Source of the DNA: CAYWMY01 sp046352935
GTDB taxonomy: Bacteria > Pseudomonadota > Gammaproteobacteria > Steroidobacterales > Steroidobacteraceae
Assembly: GCA_046352935.1 (NCBI GenBank)
Contig: JAXMGR010000001.1
Location: forward strand, 124,001-188,000
DNA length: 64,000 nucleotides
Direction: 5' to 3'
Numbering within the stretch: the first letter of the stretch is position 1; each line of letters starts with the position of its first letter. Below are positions 1 through 8,692 of this stretch, in pieces. A program made the position numbers and the translations under genes. Under the pieces are notes generated by a model, which saw nothing but the letters and a program-made list of their open reading frames with translations, ran no database searches and was not told the DNA's origin.

Positions 1-17
1 GGCGCCTCCGTCATCCG

Positions 18-54
18 ATAGGGGCGATCTATCGTATCCATTAAATCAATCCAT
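18..54. promoter_or_regulatory. OxyR binding site upstream of ahpC
   Basis: The bases read ATAG-N7-CTAT-N7-ATTA-N7-CCAT, with all three spacers exactly 7 nt. The OxyR consensus is ATAG-N7-CTAT-N7-ATAG-N7-CTAT, so 14 of 16 conserved positions match. The site ends 76 bp before the ahpC start codon. AhpC/AhpD is a classic OxyR target, so peroxide-induced activation is the natural reading. No oxyR gene is visible; it could lie left of the window edge. Confidence 0.8.
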
Positions 55-130
55 TGGGCAGATGGCGAGTCCCCCGGCATCCTGCGTCCCATCCGGCAAC
101 GGACCCATGCAACCCATCGAGGAGACACCC

Positions 131-670
131 ATGATCGGCATCGGCAGACAGTTCCCGCGCTTCAGCCTGACGGGCGTCGTCGGCAACGACGGCGCGAAGG
201 ATTTCCGTCCCATCGACAACCAGACCTACGCGGGCAAGTGGCTCGTCGTGTTCTTCTGGCCGAAGGACTTCACTTTCGTCTGTCCGACCGAGATCGCGGG
301 CTTCGGCCGGGCCGAGCGCGAGTTCGCCGACCGCGACGCGCAGGTCCTCGGCGTCAGCATCGACTCCGAGTTCGTGCACCAGGCCTGGCGCAGGAGCCAC
401 GACGACCTGCGGAACCTGCCGTTCCCGATGCTCGCGGACGTCAAGCGCGAGCTCTCGACGTCGCTCGGCATCCTCGACCCGGACGCGGGCGTGGCGCAGC
501 GCGCGACCTTCATCGTCGATCCGCAGGGCGTCGTGCGCTTCGTCTACGTGACCGACATGAGCGTCGGCCGCAGTCCCGAGGAGGTGCTGCGCGTGCTCGA
601 CGGCCTGCAGACGGACGAGCTGTGTCCCTGCAACTGGAAGAAGGGCGACGAGACCTTGAAGGCTGCGTGA
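131..670 (+). CDS. ahpC: Alkyl hydroperoxide reductase AhpC (2-Cys peroxiredoxin)
   Basis: A 179-residue cytoplasmic peroxiredoxin that reduces H2O2, organic hydroperoxides and peroxynitrite. The peroxidatic Cys is C51 in FVCPTE. The tail carries two closely spaced Cys (C165 and C167, in ELCPCNWKKGD), the arrangement of the AhpD-dependent mycobacterial type, not the AhpF-dependent enteric type. The ATG at 131 is chosen because GAGGAGA lies 5 nt upstream and the protein then begins at the usual family N-terminus; the frame is open back to 62. ahpD lies about 250 bp downstream, and an OxyR site lies upstream. Confidence 0.95.
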   Translation: MIGIGRQFPRFSLTGVVGNDGAKDFRPIDNQTYAGKWLVVFFWPKDFTFVCPTEIAGFGRAEREFADRDAQVLGVSIDSEFVHQAWRRSHDDLRNLPFPMLADVKRELSTSLGILDPDAGVAQRATFIVDPQGVVRFVYVTDMSVGRSPEEVLRVLDGLQTDELCPCNWKKGDETLKAA

Positions 671-923
671 CATCGGCCGTGACCACGGTGGCGCGACGCA
701 TGGTTTTTTCGCCGATACATCGGCCGCGCGGGCTGTTGACGGGAGGTCGGCGAGTCGAGCGTAGGATCTGGCGCGAGACGAGCCGATCCTCCCGTTGCAG
801 CCCGCGCAACCGGCCGTGGCGTCACCGGAACCGTGCATGTCTCCGCCGGCCACAACAGCGGATTGCGAGCACTGACCGTCCACCGTTCGACGTTCTAGGT
901 CCGTGAACACCGAGGAGAACGCC

Positions 924-1481
924 ATGACCATCGACACCGTCCGCGACCGCATACCCGACTACGCCCGTGACATCCGCCTCAACCTCGGCAGCGTGCTCAC
1001 GACGCAGGGCGCCCCGGGGCTGAACGATGCGCAGATCTGGATGACCGCGCTCGCCAGCGCCATTGCCGCGCGCAACGCGACGACCGTCACGGCGATCGAG
1101 AGCGCCGCCGCGCAGGAGCTCGATGCGGTACAGCTCGATGCCGCGCGGACAGCAGCCGCCCTCATGGGCATGAACAACGTCTACTACCGCTTCACCCACC
1201 TCGTCGAGGACGCGGAGTACGAGAAGCTGCCCGCGCGCCTGCGCATGAACGCCATGGCGAATCCCGGCATCGACAGGCTCGACTTCGAGCTCGTCTCGCT
1301 CGCGGTCTCGGCGATCAACGGCTGTGGCCGCTGCGTTGTCGCTCACGAACGCCAGCTCAGGGAACATGGTGTTTCCCGTGAGGCGGTGCAGAGCGCCGTG
1401 CGCATCGCGGCCGTCATCCATGCGGCGGCGGGCGTGCTCGACTACGAGGAAGGGCGCGGCGCGGTCGCGGCGGCGGCCTGA
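924..1481 (+). CDS. ahpD: Alkylhydroperoxidase AhpD
   Basis: A 185-residue all-helical AhpD that recycles oxidised AhpC and has weak peroxidase activity. The catalytic set is visible: C134 and C137 in NGCGRC, H141 four residues on, and E122 twelve residues before the first Cys, the same spacing as in mycobacterial AhpD. GAGGAG six nt before the ATG supports this start. The 253 bp after ahpC contain a short palindrome (GCCGAT-AC-ATCGGC, 711-724) and no gene, so ahpD may be read through from ahpC or have its own promoter. Confidence 0.94.
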   Translation: MTIDTVRDRIPDYARDIRLNLGSVLTTQGAPGLNDAQIWMTALASAIAARNATTVTAIESAAAQELDAVQLDAARTAAALMGMNNVYYRFTHLVEDAEYEKLPARLRMNAMANPGIDRLDFELVSLAVSAINGCGRCVVAHERQLREHGVSREAVQSAVRIAAVIHAAAGVLDYEEGRGAVAAAA

Positions 1482-1485
1482 GCGC

Positions 1486-3831
1486 TCAGTCGAAGATCCA
1501 GAGGACGCCGACCGACGGCACGAGGCCCGCCCAGTGGCGTGTACGCCCGTCGAACTCGAAGCCGTCGGCTGGCGATCCCGTCACCTGGTAGCGGCGGCAG
1601 CAGTCATTGCTCCTGTCGAGCGCGTTCGTCACCTCGGCGTAGGCGCGAAGTTCGCCGCGCCGCAGTTCGAAGCGGCGGGTCGCCCGCACGTCGACAGTGG
1701 CGAAGACGTCGAGGCCGCTGCCGTTGCGTGCGCCGACCGCGACCTGACCGCTCGTCGCGAAGTCCGCGGCGGGCGTCACGGCGGTCGTGGGCCAGCCGCT
1801 GTGCAGCAGCAGGCCGAGTGCCAGGTCCCAGCGTGCCCCGTTCCGGGTGACGCCACCGCTCAGGCCGTGAAGCTGGTCCCAGCTGCGCCGCACGTCGTCG
1901 GAATCGATGCGGTCCTCCACGCTGGACAGCGAATATCCGAGCCACCAGTGCCAGGGCCCGCCGGCGGGATTGTGCGACAGCAGCACGTCGATGCCGCGTG
2001 CCACGGCTGTTCGTGGCGCGATGCGCACACGGTCCGGCTGCAGTTCGGGCAGCAGTGCTAGCGAGTCGAAGAGGTTCTCGAACCGCGGACGCAGGTGCGA
2101 ATAGCGCTTGCGATACAGCTCGACGCGCAGCAGCACCTCCCGCGGGAGGTCGAACTCCGCACCGAGCACCGCGTGCGTCGCGCGCTGCGCACCGTGGAAC
2201 TCCGTGACACCGTCCTCGACCTGGAGTTCGTTGATGCCCTGGCCCTGGTGGTAGCGGCCGAGGCTGCCCTGCAGGCGAAATCCGTCGCGGACCTCGTAGC
2301 GAAGATTGAGGCGCGGATCCAGCACGTCGTCGTGCTCGAGCCCCGTGTACTCCTGCGCCTCCCAGCGCAGTCCCAGTTCGGCCGTGAGGCGCTCCGTGGC
2401 GTTGACGCGGCCCGCGATCCAGGCGGCGTACTGGGCACCGTGCGGGCTGCTCTCCAGGTCGCGCACGAAGGATCGCGGCGGATCGGACGGGAAGGTGTGG
2501 CCGGCGGCGAACGTGGCGCTGCCCTGGTATGAATAGTCCGCGCGCAGCGAGCGTGCCTCGGCGCCGAGGCCGAGTGACCAGCGCCCGAGGTCGAGGTCCG
2601 TGTCGAGCTTGAGGCCGAGCGCGCGGTAGTGGCGCTCGTCGTCGACGCTGCCGAGCCGGCGCCCGGGATCCTCGACACTGCCCTCGCGATCCGACGACAC
2701 GCGCGTGTACGAGGCGATGAGCCGCGCATGCATTGCATCGCCGCGTCGTTCGACGGTGACCCAGGCGTAGCGGTTGCCATAGCTGGCGTCGGCCGTCTCG
2801 GCCTCTTCGGTGACGCGGATCCGGTCGCGCGAGAGCAGGAACGACAGCGACGCTTCCACCGAGGGAGTGAACGCGAACGACAACCGTCCAAAGGCATCCG
2901 CATAGGACGGATCGCCGATCTCGGAGTGCGTGAGTTCCGCGACCTCGCCGATGTGGCTGCGACGGAAGGAGGCCAGCCACTTGCCGCGGCCTCCCGCGAA
3001 GCGTCCACCGCCGAGCGCATTGGTGTGGAACAGGCTGATGCCGATCTCGCCCTGGCCGTCCGTCGACGCTTGCCGTGTGCGCGCGTCGACCACGCCGCTC
3101 ATGCGCTCGCCGTAGCGTGTTCCGAAGCCGCCCGTGTAAACGTCGAGGGACTCGACGATGCGCGCATCCAGCAGGGAGACGGGACTGAAGAAGTTGCGCA
3201 GGTGGAAGGGTTCGTACAGCGGGAATCCGTCGAGCAGCACTGCGGTCTCGTTCTCCTCCCCGCCGCGCACGTGCGCGAGCCCCGACAGGCCGTTGCTGGC
3301 CATGCCGGGCAGCCGCTGCACCGTGCGCAGGGCCTCGTCCGCCATCTTCGGCAGGAACTCGATCTGCTCCCGGGTCAGGAAGGTGTGCGCGCCCGGAACG
3401 TCGGTCGCGAGCACGTAACGGCTGGCGGTGACGACGACGGGATCGAGCAGACGCGACTGCGGCTCCTGTGCCGCCGCCGCGGTGACCGGGGGCGGAGCGG
3501 GCGGCGCGGCGACGACGGTCCAGGTCCCGGGGGCGGCCTGCTGCACGGTCAAGCCGTGCGGCGCCAGTACCTCGATGACGAGTTCGATGCCCGCGGCGGC
3601 CCGCGGTTCGTGCAGCACGCGCAGCGTCGGCGGCACGATGTCCGTGCTGAAGATCAGGTGCAGTCCACGCCCGTTCGCGTCCTGCAGCACCTCCGCCACG
3701 GCGCGGCCGGCCTGGCGTTGCGGCGCGGCGTGTGCCGGCGTCGCAACGGGGAGCGCGAGGACGGTGCCCAGGACCACACACGCGAGGAGCGGGCGACACG
3801 GCCGGCGCGACTTGGAGCGAATGGGCGGCAT
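1486..3831 (-). CDS. TonB-dependent receptor with N-terminal signalling (STN) domain
   Basis: A 781-residue outer-membrane receptor. A signal peptide (about 1-35, ending AHA) is followed by an STN/secretin-like signalling domain (about 40-110), a Pro/Ala linker, a plug domain (about 130-250, with LLDGFPLYEPFH and RYGERMSGVVD) and a C-terminal beta-barrel ending in WIFD. The STN domain belongs to transducers of the FecA type, which signal through a FecR-like protein to an ECF sigma factor. Those two genes lie immediately upstream on the same strand. The substrate cannot be read from sequence; siderophore, heme or another TonB cargo are all possible. Confidence 0.88.
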   Translation of the reverse strand: MPPIRSKSRRPCRPLLACVVLGTVLALPVATPAHAAPQRQAGRAVAEVLQDANGRGLHLIFSTDIVPPTLRVLHEPRAAAGIELVIEVLAPHGLTVQQAAPGTWTVVAAPPAPPPVTAAAAQEPQSRLLDPVVVTASRYVLATDVPGAHTFLTREQIEFLPKMADEALRTVQRLPGMASNGLSGLAHVRGGEENETAVLLDGFPLYEPFHLRNFFSPVSLLDARIVESLDVYTGGFGTRYGERMSGVVDARTRQASTDGQGEIGISLFHTNALGGGRFAGGRGKWLASFRRSHIGEVAELTHSEIGDPSYADAFGRLSFAFTPSVEASLSFLLSRDRIRVTEEAETADASYGNRYAWVTVERRGDAMHARLIASYTRVSSDREGSVEDPGRRLGSVDDERHYRALGLKLDTDLDLGRWSLGLGAEARSLRADYSYQGSATFAAGHTFPSDPPRSFVRDLESSPHGAQYAAWIAGRVNATERLTAELGLRWEAQEYTGLEHDDVLDPRLNLRYEVRDGFRLQGSLGRYHQGQGINELQVEDGVTEFHGAQRATHAVLGAEFDLPREVLLRVELYRKRYSHLRPRFENLFDSLALLPELQPDRVRIAPRTAVARGIDVLLSHNPAGGPWHWWLGYSLSSVEDRIDSDDVRRSWDQLHGLSGGVTRNGARWDLALGLLLHSGWPTTAVTPAADFATSGQVAVGARNGSGLDVFATVDVRATRRFELRRGELRAYAEVTNALDRSNDCCRRYQVTGSPADGFEFDGRTRHWAGLVPSVGVLWIFD

Positions 3832-4039
3832 CCTCGGGCATGCGGGCTGGCTGCGGCCCGATGTCCGGGCATCTTAGCCAAGCGCGCCCGTGAGGCCTAG
3901 GAGCCTGTCCGGACACCTGTCACGGCCGCGAGTTCGACCCGTTCGCGTCACAGCATCGGGTACGCCACGCGCTGCACGGCTCGCGCCCGCCACTCGCCAG
4001 GCCACGGGCGTGCTGTCTCCGGGTCGCCGGATCCGGTGC

Positions 4040-5041
4040 CTATTTCGCCGTGATCACCAGCGCGCCACCGTCGGTGGCGTGCTGCAGGCGTGTGGTCGAG
4101 AGCACGGCTCTCAATGCGGTCGCGGGATCGAGTCCCTCGATGGTGCCGTGCAGGACGATGCGTTCGGCCGCGGCCCGGGCCGCCGGGGTCCCGTAGACCA
4201 CGGAGCGACCGGTCTCACGGCCCGCCCACTGCAGGAAATCGGCGACGCTGCGGCCCTCGATGTCGAGCGGCGGGGTGACCGAGTGCAGCCAGTTCCAGCG
4301 CGCGTCCCACGCGGCGACCGTGGTCCGCTCGACCTGGCCGGTCGGGTCCACCCGCAGCTGCTCGCCCGCGGTGCCGCGATCCACGGTACCCGCGCGTTCG
4401 ACCTGGATCGTGCCGTGCCGCACGCTGACGCGCAGCGCTTCGTCGGCCACCCTGACCTCGTAGCTCGTGCCGAGATGACGCACGGTGCCGAGTGCCGTCG
4501 CGACGAGCGGCGCGTCGCTGCTCTGCATACCCTCTCCGGTGTCGATGAACACGGCGCCCCGCTCCAGCACGATGCGATCGCCGTCCAGCGTCGCCAGCGT
4601 GTTCTCGTCGAGGCGCACGCCTGTGCCGTGCTGCCAGGCGAGCGCCGCCCGCGCACCGCTCGCGGTGCGGATCTGCTCGTGCTCGTGCAGCACGGTGCGC
4701 GTCGTGGCGCTCGACCACTCGCCGCCATCGGCGTCGCGGTACTGGACCGGTCCGGTGATGCGCGCGACGCTCGCGATCTCCGCGGCCGGCGCGGTGCGCA
4801 TCTGGAACGGCTGCAGCAACCAGGCGCCGACCGTGACCGAGGCGACACCGGCCGCGATGGCGTAGCGGGACCACTGCCGCCTGCGCGCGCGCGCCGTGAC
4901 GGCCGCATGCCACTCGGCCCGGACCGCATCGCGGACCTGCGCGGTCATCGCTGCGGGCGGCGCTTCGCGGCGGCCCGCCGCGCGCACGAGCTGCGCGAGC
5001 CCACCGTCCTCGTCCCGTTCTTCGCCTGACTCGATGTTCAT
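4040..5041 (-). CDS. FecR-family anti-sigma factor / signal transducer
   Basis: A 333-residue single-pass inner-membrane protein. A cytoplasmic N-terminal part is followed by a membrane segment (about 61-79, YAIAAGVASVTVGAWLL), a periplasmic FecR domain (about 95-225) and a C-terminal STN-binding DUF4974-like region (from about 255, PPLDIEGRSVADFLQW). It should relay the receptor signal and hold or activate the ECF factor. The ATG at 5041 is preferred because AAGGTGAG lies 7 nt upstream; an in-frame GTG at 5053 is the alternative. A 208-bp gap without a recognisable gene separates it from the receptor. Confidence 0.87.
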   Translation of the reverse strand: MNIESGEERDEDGGLAQLVRAAGRREAPPAAMTAQVRDAVRAEWHAAVTARARRRQWSRYAIAAGVASVTVGAWLLQPFQMRTAPAAEIASVARITGPVQYRDADGGEWSSATTRTVLHEHEQIRTASGARAALAWQHGTGVRLDENTLATLDGDRIVLERGAVFIDTGEGMQSSDAPLVATALGTVRHLGTSYEVRVADEALRVSVRHGTIQVERAGTVDRGTAGEQLRVDPTGQVERTTVAAWDARWNWLHSVTPPLDIEGRSVADFLQWAGRETGRSVVYGTPAARAAAERIVLHGTIEGLDPATALRAVLSTTRLQHATDGGALVITAK

Positions 5042-5078
5042 GGTCGTGCTCACCTTGCAGGTGCTCCCGGCGCCTGCG

Positions 5079-5687
5079 TCAGAAGTGCGTCAACAGGTCC
5101 GCGACATCCGCGCCGAAGACGGTCTCCACCGCTTCGCGGAACGCGACGCGCGCCCGCGCCAGCAATGACTGCGCGGCCGTCTGGCCGATGCCGAGCCTGT
5201 TGCCGATCTCCTCCACGGAATGTCCGTCGATGTACTTCCACTCGAGCGCGTCGCCGTACTGCGCCGGCAGGCGGTCCAGCACGCCACGCACGAGCCTGCC
5301 GGTCTCGTCGCTGCCGTAGCGCCGGGTCGGGGCGTCCTCCTCGGGCGCCTCGATCGACTCCAGCGCGGCGCGGATCTCGTCGCTGTCGTCCAGCAGCACC
5401 ACGCGTGAATCGTGGCGCCGCCGCATGCGCACGTGGTCTGCGATCTCGCGCCGGCAGATCTGGCAGAGCCAGGTGAACAGCGCGGCGTCGCCGCGGAAGG
5501 TGTCCAGCCGGCGCATCGCCTTGATCAGCGTCCCCTGGACGACCTCGCGCGTGGCGTCCTCGTCGCGGCGCAGCCTGGGCAGGGCGAAGCGGTAGAGCCG
5601 CGGGAAATAGGTCTCGAAGAACGCGTCGAAGGCGCGTTCGTCGCCCGCCAGCATCCGGTCCCGCAGTTCCTGTTCGCCGCTCAACAT
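5079..5687 (-). CDS. ECF-family RNA polymerase sigma factor (FecI/RpoE type)
   Basis: A 202-residue sigma factor. Region 2 covers about 15-80 (FFETYFPRLYRFA through GDAALFTWLCQICRREI). After an acidic linker, region 4 covers about 138-195, with the helix-turn-helix YIDGHSVEEIGNRLGIGQTAAQSLLARAR. It is first in a minus-strand set with the FecR-like gene and the TonB receptor and presumably drives their transcription. The gene upstream is the divergent hemolysin-family operon at 5836, and a long palindrome lies between the two starts. Confidence 0.9.
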   Translation of the reverse strand: MLSGEQELRDRMLAGDERAFDAFFETYFPRLYRFALPRLRRDEDATREVVQGTLIKAMRRLDTFRGDAALFTWLCQICRREIADHVRMRRRHDSRVVLLDDSDEIRAALESIEAPEEDAPTRRYGSDETGRLVRGVLDRLPAQYGDALEWKYIDGHSVEEIGNRLGIGQTAAQSLLARARVAFREAVETVFGADVADLLTHF

Positions 5688-5714
5688 CCGGCTCCCGTCG
5701 CTCTTCAGCCCATT

Positions 5715-5783
5715 AGACGCCGCCGCCGGCGCAAATCAATCGCGCGACCGCCTCCCGATTGATTTCGCCCGGGCCCGGCGTCT
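5715..5783. promoter_or_regulatory. Two-tier 69-bp palindrome between divergent operons
   Basis: Two perfect inverted repeats share one centre at 5749. The inner pair is AAATCAATC (5733-5741) and GATTGATTT (5757-5765). The outer pair is AGACGCCG (5715-5722) and CGGCGTCT (5776-5783). The distance between inner and outer arms is 10 nt on both sides. It lies 28 bp before the ECF sigma start and 52 bp before the hemolysin-family start, so it may be an operator serving both directions. No T-tract supports a terminator. Confidence 0.55.
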
Positions 5784-5835
5784 GACGGGTTACGCGACGC
5801 AGGAATCACCGACCGGCGCCTGCAAGGAGACCAGC

Positions 5836-6501
5836 TTGCTGCAGACCCAACACCCGGAAGCTCCCGCGCCAGGCGCCCGCCCGGCGGCACTCCTCACGGG
5901 GCCGGCGCTGGTCGCCCGCATGGCCCGCTACTCGCTGTCGTCCTGCGGTCCCGACGGGCTGGCGCGAGGCGAGCTCGAGTCCTTCATCCGCACCGTGTTC
6001 CTGCGCAGGCACGGCGCCAGCATCCAGAGCTTCCTGCCGAACCTCCTCGACCTGCGGGACCGCGCGGGCCGGCTCTGCGGCGTCGTGGGCTACCGTGCGG
6101 CGGCTCAGGACCGGCTGTTCCTGGAACAGTATCTCGACGCGCCGGTGGAAGTGGCGATCGCCCGGATGCACGGCGCGCCCGTGGAACGCGCCACCATCGC
6201 GGAGGTCGGCAATCTTGCGGCCACGAGCTGCCGCGCCGCGCGCGTGCTGGCGGCCCGGCTGCCGCTCCGGCTCCTCGGCGCCGGTCACCGCTGGATCGTG
6301 TTCACGGGCACGCGCGTGGTGCGTGATCTGCTCGGGAGCCTCGATGCGCCGATCATCGATCTGGGCGCCGCCGATCCCTCGCGCCTCGGCGACGGCGCCG
6401 CGGGCTGGGGCCGCTACTACGATGCCGAACCCCGTGTGCTCGCGGGTTACCTGCCGGGGAGTCTGTCGCTGCCGGGCTTCGCGGTGCAGGCGTCGGCCTG
6501 A
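5836..6501 (+). CDS. Thermostable hemolysin (delta-VPH) family protein, GNAT-like
   Basis: A 221-residue member of the family named after the Vibrio thermostable hemolysin. Hallmarks are LFLEQYLDAPVE (about 96-107) and the strand-like TIAEVGNLAA (about 119-128). As far as I recall the family has an acetyltransferase (GNAT)-like fold, like LuxI-type acyl-homoserine-lactone synthases, so an acyl-transfer role is at least as likely as haemolysis. The start is TTG, supported by AAGGAGA 5 nt upstream. It opens a coupled operon: its TGA overlaps the next ATG by one base. Confidence 0.78.
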   Translation: MLQTQHPEAPAPGARPAALLTGPALVARMARYSLSSCGPDGLARGELESFIRTVFLRRHGASIQSFLPNLLDLRDRAGRLCGVVGYRAAAQDRLFLEQYLDAPVEVAIARMHGAPVERATIAEVGNLAATSCRAARVLAARLPLRLLGAGHRWIVFTGTRVVRDLLGSLDAPIIDLGAADPSRLGDGAAGWGRYYDAEPRVLAGYLPGSLSLPGFAVQASA

Positions 6502-8006
6502 TGCCGCTGTCGTTTGCCGCCGGCGCCGCGGGTGCTCCCGCGCTGTGCGATCCCGACCGCACGCTGAGCTACGAGGCCCTCAGGGGCGCCGTGGCCGCCG
6601 AAGTCGACTGGCTGCACGCGCAGGGTGGCGAGCGTTGCGGCCTGCTCGCCGACAACGGCTGTGGCTGGGTCGTCGCGGACCTCGCGCTGCAGGAGGCCGG
6701 TCTGCTCAACGTGCCGCTGCCGCCGTTCTTCACGGACGCGCAGCTCGCGCATGCGATCGCCGACGCCGGCATCGATTCGGTCCTCACGGACAGCGCCATG
6801 CACGCGCGGGTGGACCGCGCCGCGTTCCAGCCCGTCGTGGTGTCGCCGCAGAGCGGCCTCACACTGTGGAAGCGCATGCACGCCGGCGGGGCAAAGCCGC
6901 TGTTGCCGGACGGCACCGTGAAGGTGACCTACACCTCCGGCAGCACGGGTGCGCCGCGGGGTATCTGCCTCGGCGCGGCGAGCCTCGGTGCCGTCGCGGA
7001 ATCGATCGCCACCGCCACGGGCAGCCTCGGCATCGAGCGTCACCTGTGCCTGCTGCCGCTTTCGACGCTGCTCGAGAACGTCGCCGGCGTGTACGCGGCG
7101 CTCCGGATGGGCGCAGCCTGCGATCTGCCGCCCGGACCGGTGACCGGCGTGCGGTTCGGCGGCATCGACGTAACGAGGCTTCTCGGATGCATCGCGGAAC
7201 GCGCGCCGCAGAGCCTCATCCTCGTACCCGAACTGCTCCGGGTGCTGGTGGTCGCGACGGAGCGCGGCTGGGCCGTGCCCGATTCCCTGCGCTACATCGC
7301 GGTCGGCGGTGCGGTCGTCTCGGGTGAACTCCTGGCGCGCGCCGCGGACTGCGGCCTGCCCGTCCACGAGGGCTACGGGCTCAGTGAGTGCGCCTCGGTC
7401 GTCTCGCTGAACACACCGGCCGCGTCGCGTCGCGGCAGCGTCGGCCGGCCGCTGCCGCATGCACGGGTGCGCATCGACGACACCGGCGAGATCCACGTCG
7501 CCGGGGCCGTCATGCTGGGCAGGCTCGGCGATGCCGGTCCGCGGCCCGCGGAGATCGCGACGGGAGATCTCGGCGAACTCGATCCGGATGGCTACCTCCA
7601 CATCCGCGGCCGGCGCCGCAACGTGATCATCACCGCGCTCGGGCGCAACGTGTCGCCCGAGTGGATCGAGGGCGAGCTGACACAGGAGGTGGGCATCGCG
7701 CACGCCTGCGTCTTCGGTGAGGCGCGGCCGTTCGTCGTCGCGCTCGTGAGTCCGCTGGCGCCGTCGGTTCCCCGTGCCGCGATCGAGCGCGCGGTCGCCG
7801 CCGCGAACGGGCGCCTGCCCGATTACGCACGCGTGCGCCGGTTCGCCGTCGTGCGCGGTTTCTCGCCCGCGGACGGCACGCTCACGGCCAACGGCCGCCT
7901 GCGGCGCGAAGTCATCCGCGAGCACTACGCGGCCACGATCGAATCGCTCTACCAGCCGATCCCCGCAACCACCCCCACGACGGATCCGGAGGTCCTCGTT
8001 CCATGA
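6501..8006 (+). CDS. AMP-dependent synthetase/ligase (ANL superfamily)
   Basis: A 501-residue adenylate-forming enzyme, expected to activate a carboxylic acid (probably a fatty acid) as acyl-AMP and then acyl-CoA. The phosphate loop YTSGSTGAPRG is at about 144-154, the A5-type motif GYGLSECASVVSLN at about 292-305, and GRRRNVIITALGRN in the hinge region. It is somewhat shorter than typical long-chain acyl-CoA ligases. The C-terminal motif reads LTANGRLRR, placing Arg466 where the catalytic A10 Lys normally sits. The ATGA overlap with the next gene implies translational coupling. Confidence 0.88.
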   Translation: MPLSFAAGAAGAPALCDPDRTLSYEALRGAVAAEVDWLHAQGGERCGLLADNGCGWVVADLALQEAGLLNVPLPPFFTDAQLAHAIADAGIDSVLTDSAMHARVDRAAFQPVVVSPQSGLTLWKRMHAGGAKPLLPDGTVKVTYTSGSTGAPRGICLGAASLGAVAESIATATGSLGIERHLCLLPLSTLLENVAGVYAALRMGAACDLPPGPVTGVRFGGIDVTRLLGCIAERAPQSLILVPELLRVLVVATERGWAVPDSLRYIAVGGAVVSGELLARAADCGLPVHEGYGLSECASVVSLNTPAASRRGSVGRPLPHARVRIDDTGEIHVAGAVMLGRLGDAGPRPAEIATGDLGELDPDGYLHIRGRRRNVIITALGRNVSPEWIEGELTQEVGIAHACVFGEARPFVVALVSPLAPSVPRAAIERAVAAANGRLPDYARVRRFAVVRGFSPADGTLTANGRLRREVIREHYAATIESLYQPIPATTPTTDPEVLVP

Positions 8007-8692
8007 GCTTCCATCGAGAACTGGCCGCCGCCACACAGACGGGCCAGGCATTCCTGCAGACCGCGCCCGTGATCCAGCGCTGCCTCGAGGGTGGTGCGAC
8101 GCAGGAGCTGTACCTCGCATTCCTCACGCAGGCCTGGCACCACGTGCGTCACACCGTGCCGCTGCTGATGGGCGTGGGCTCGCGACTGCCCGAACGGCAT
8201 GTCGCCCTGGGCCGCGACATCCTGCATTACCTCGAGGAGGAGCAGGGACACGACGACTGGATCCTCGACGACATCGCGGCCGCGGGTGGTGACCGCGTCC
8301 GGGCGGCCACGAGCCGGCCCAGCATGGAGACCGATGCCATGGTGGCCTACGCCTGGGACACCGTGCAGCGCCGCAACCCCATCGGCTTTTTCGGCATGGT
8401 CTTCGTGCTCGAGGGGACCAGCGTCGCGCTCGCGCTGCGCGCGGCGGATCGCATCCAGGAGACCCTCGGACTGCCGGATCGCGCGTTCACCTATCTGCGC
8501 AGCCACGGCCGGCTGGACCAGGAACACGTGCAGCACCTGGCCGGGATCCTCGACCGGCTCGTGCTGGCGGAGGACCGCGACGCGGTGCTGGACTGCGCAC
8601 GCACGATGTTCTGGCTCTACGGTCAGGTGTTCCGCAGCCTCGAGGCGGCATCGACGGTCGCACAGCCCGCCGCGCCGAGGCGCAGCGCATGA
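8003..8692 (+). CDS. Heme-oxygenase-like diiron oxidase (TenA/UndA-like)
   Basis: A 229-residue all-helical protein of the TenA/PqqC/UndA superfamily. All six positions that bind the iron centre in UndA-type enzymes can be placed: E80 and H83 (EEEQGH), E137 (VLEGTS), H168, D172 and H175 (SHGRLDQEH). The last motif matches UndA (H-x3-D-x2-H) in spacing. UndA turns lauric acid into 1-undecene, and other family members do N-oxygenation or desaturation. Position between an acyl-activating enzyme and an SDR suggests a fatty-acyl substrate. Often annotated loosely as iron-containing redox enzyme. Confidence 0.82.
   Translation: MSFHRELAAATQTGQAFLQTAPVIQRCLEGGATQELYLAFLTQAWHHVRHTVPLLMGVGSRLPERHVALGRDILHYLEEEQGHDDWILDDIAAAGGDRVRAATSRPSMETDAMVAYAWDTVQRRNPIGFFGMVFVLEGTSVALALRAADRIQETLGLPDRAFTYLRSHGRLDQEHVQHLAGILDRLVLAEDRDAVLDCARTMFWLYGQVFRSLEAASTVAQPAAPRRSA

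Noticed and set aside
703..724. T-run plus GCCGAT-AC-ATCGGC palindrome as a terminator after ahpC
   Set aside because: The T-run precedes the stem on the plus strand and becomes an A-run on the other, so neither orientation fits an intrinsic terminator.
41..952. A 303-codon minus-strand frame opposite ahpC
   Set aside because: ahpC has catalytic Cys residues, a ribosome site and an OxyR operator; the opposing frame has no recognisable domain and runs through the operator.
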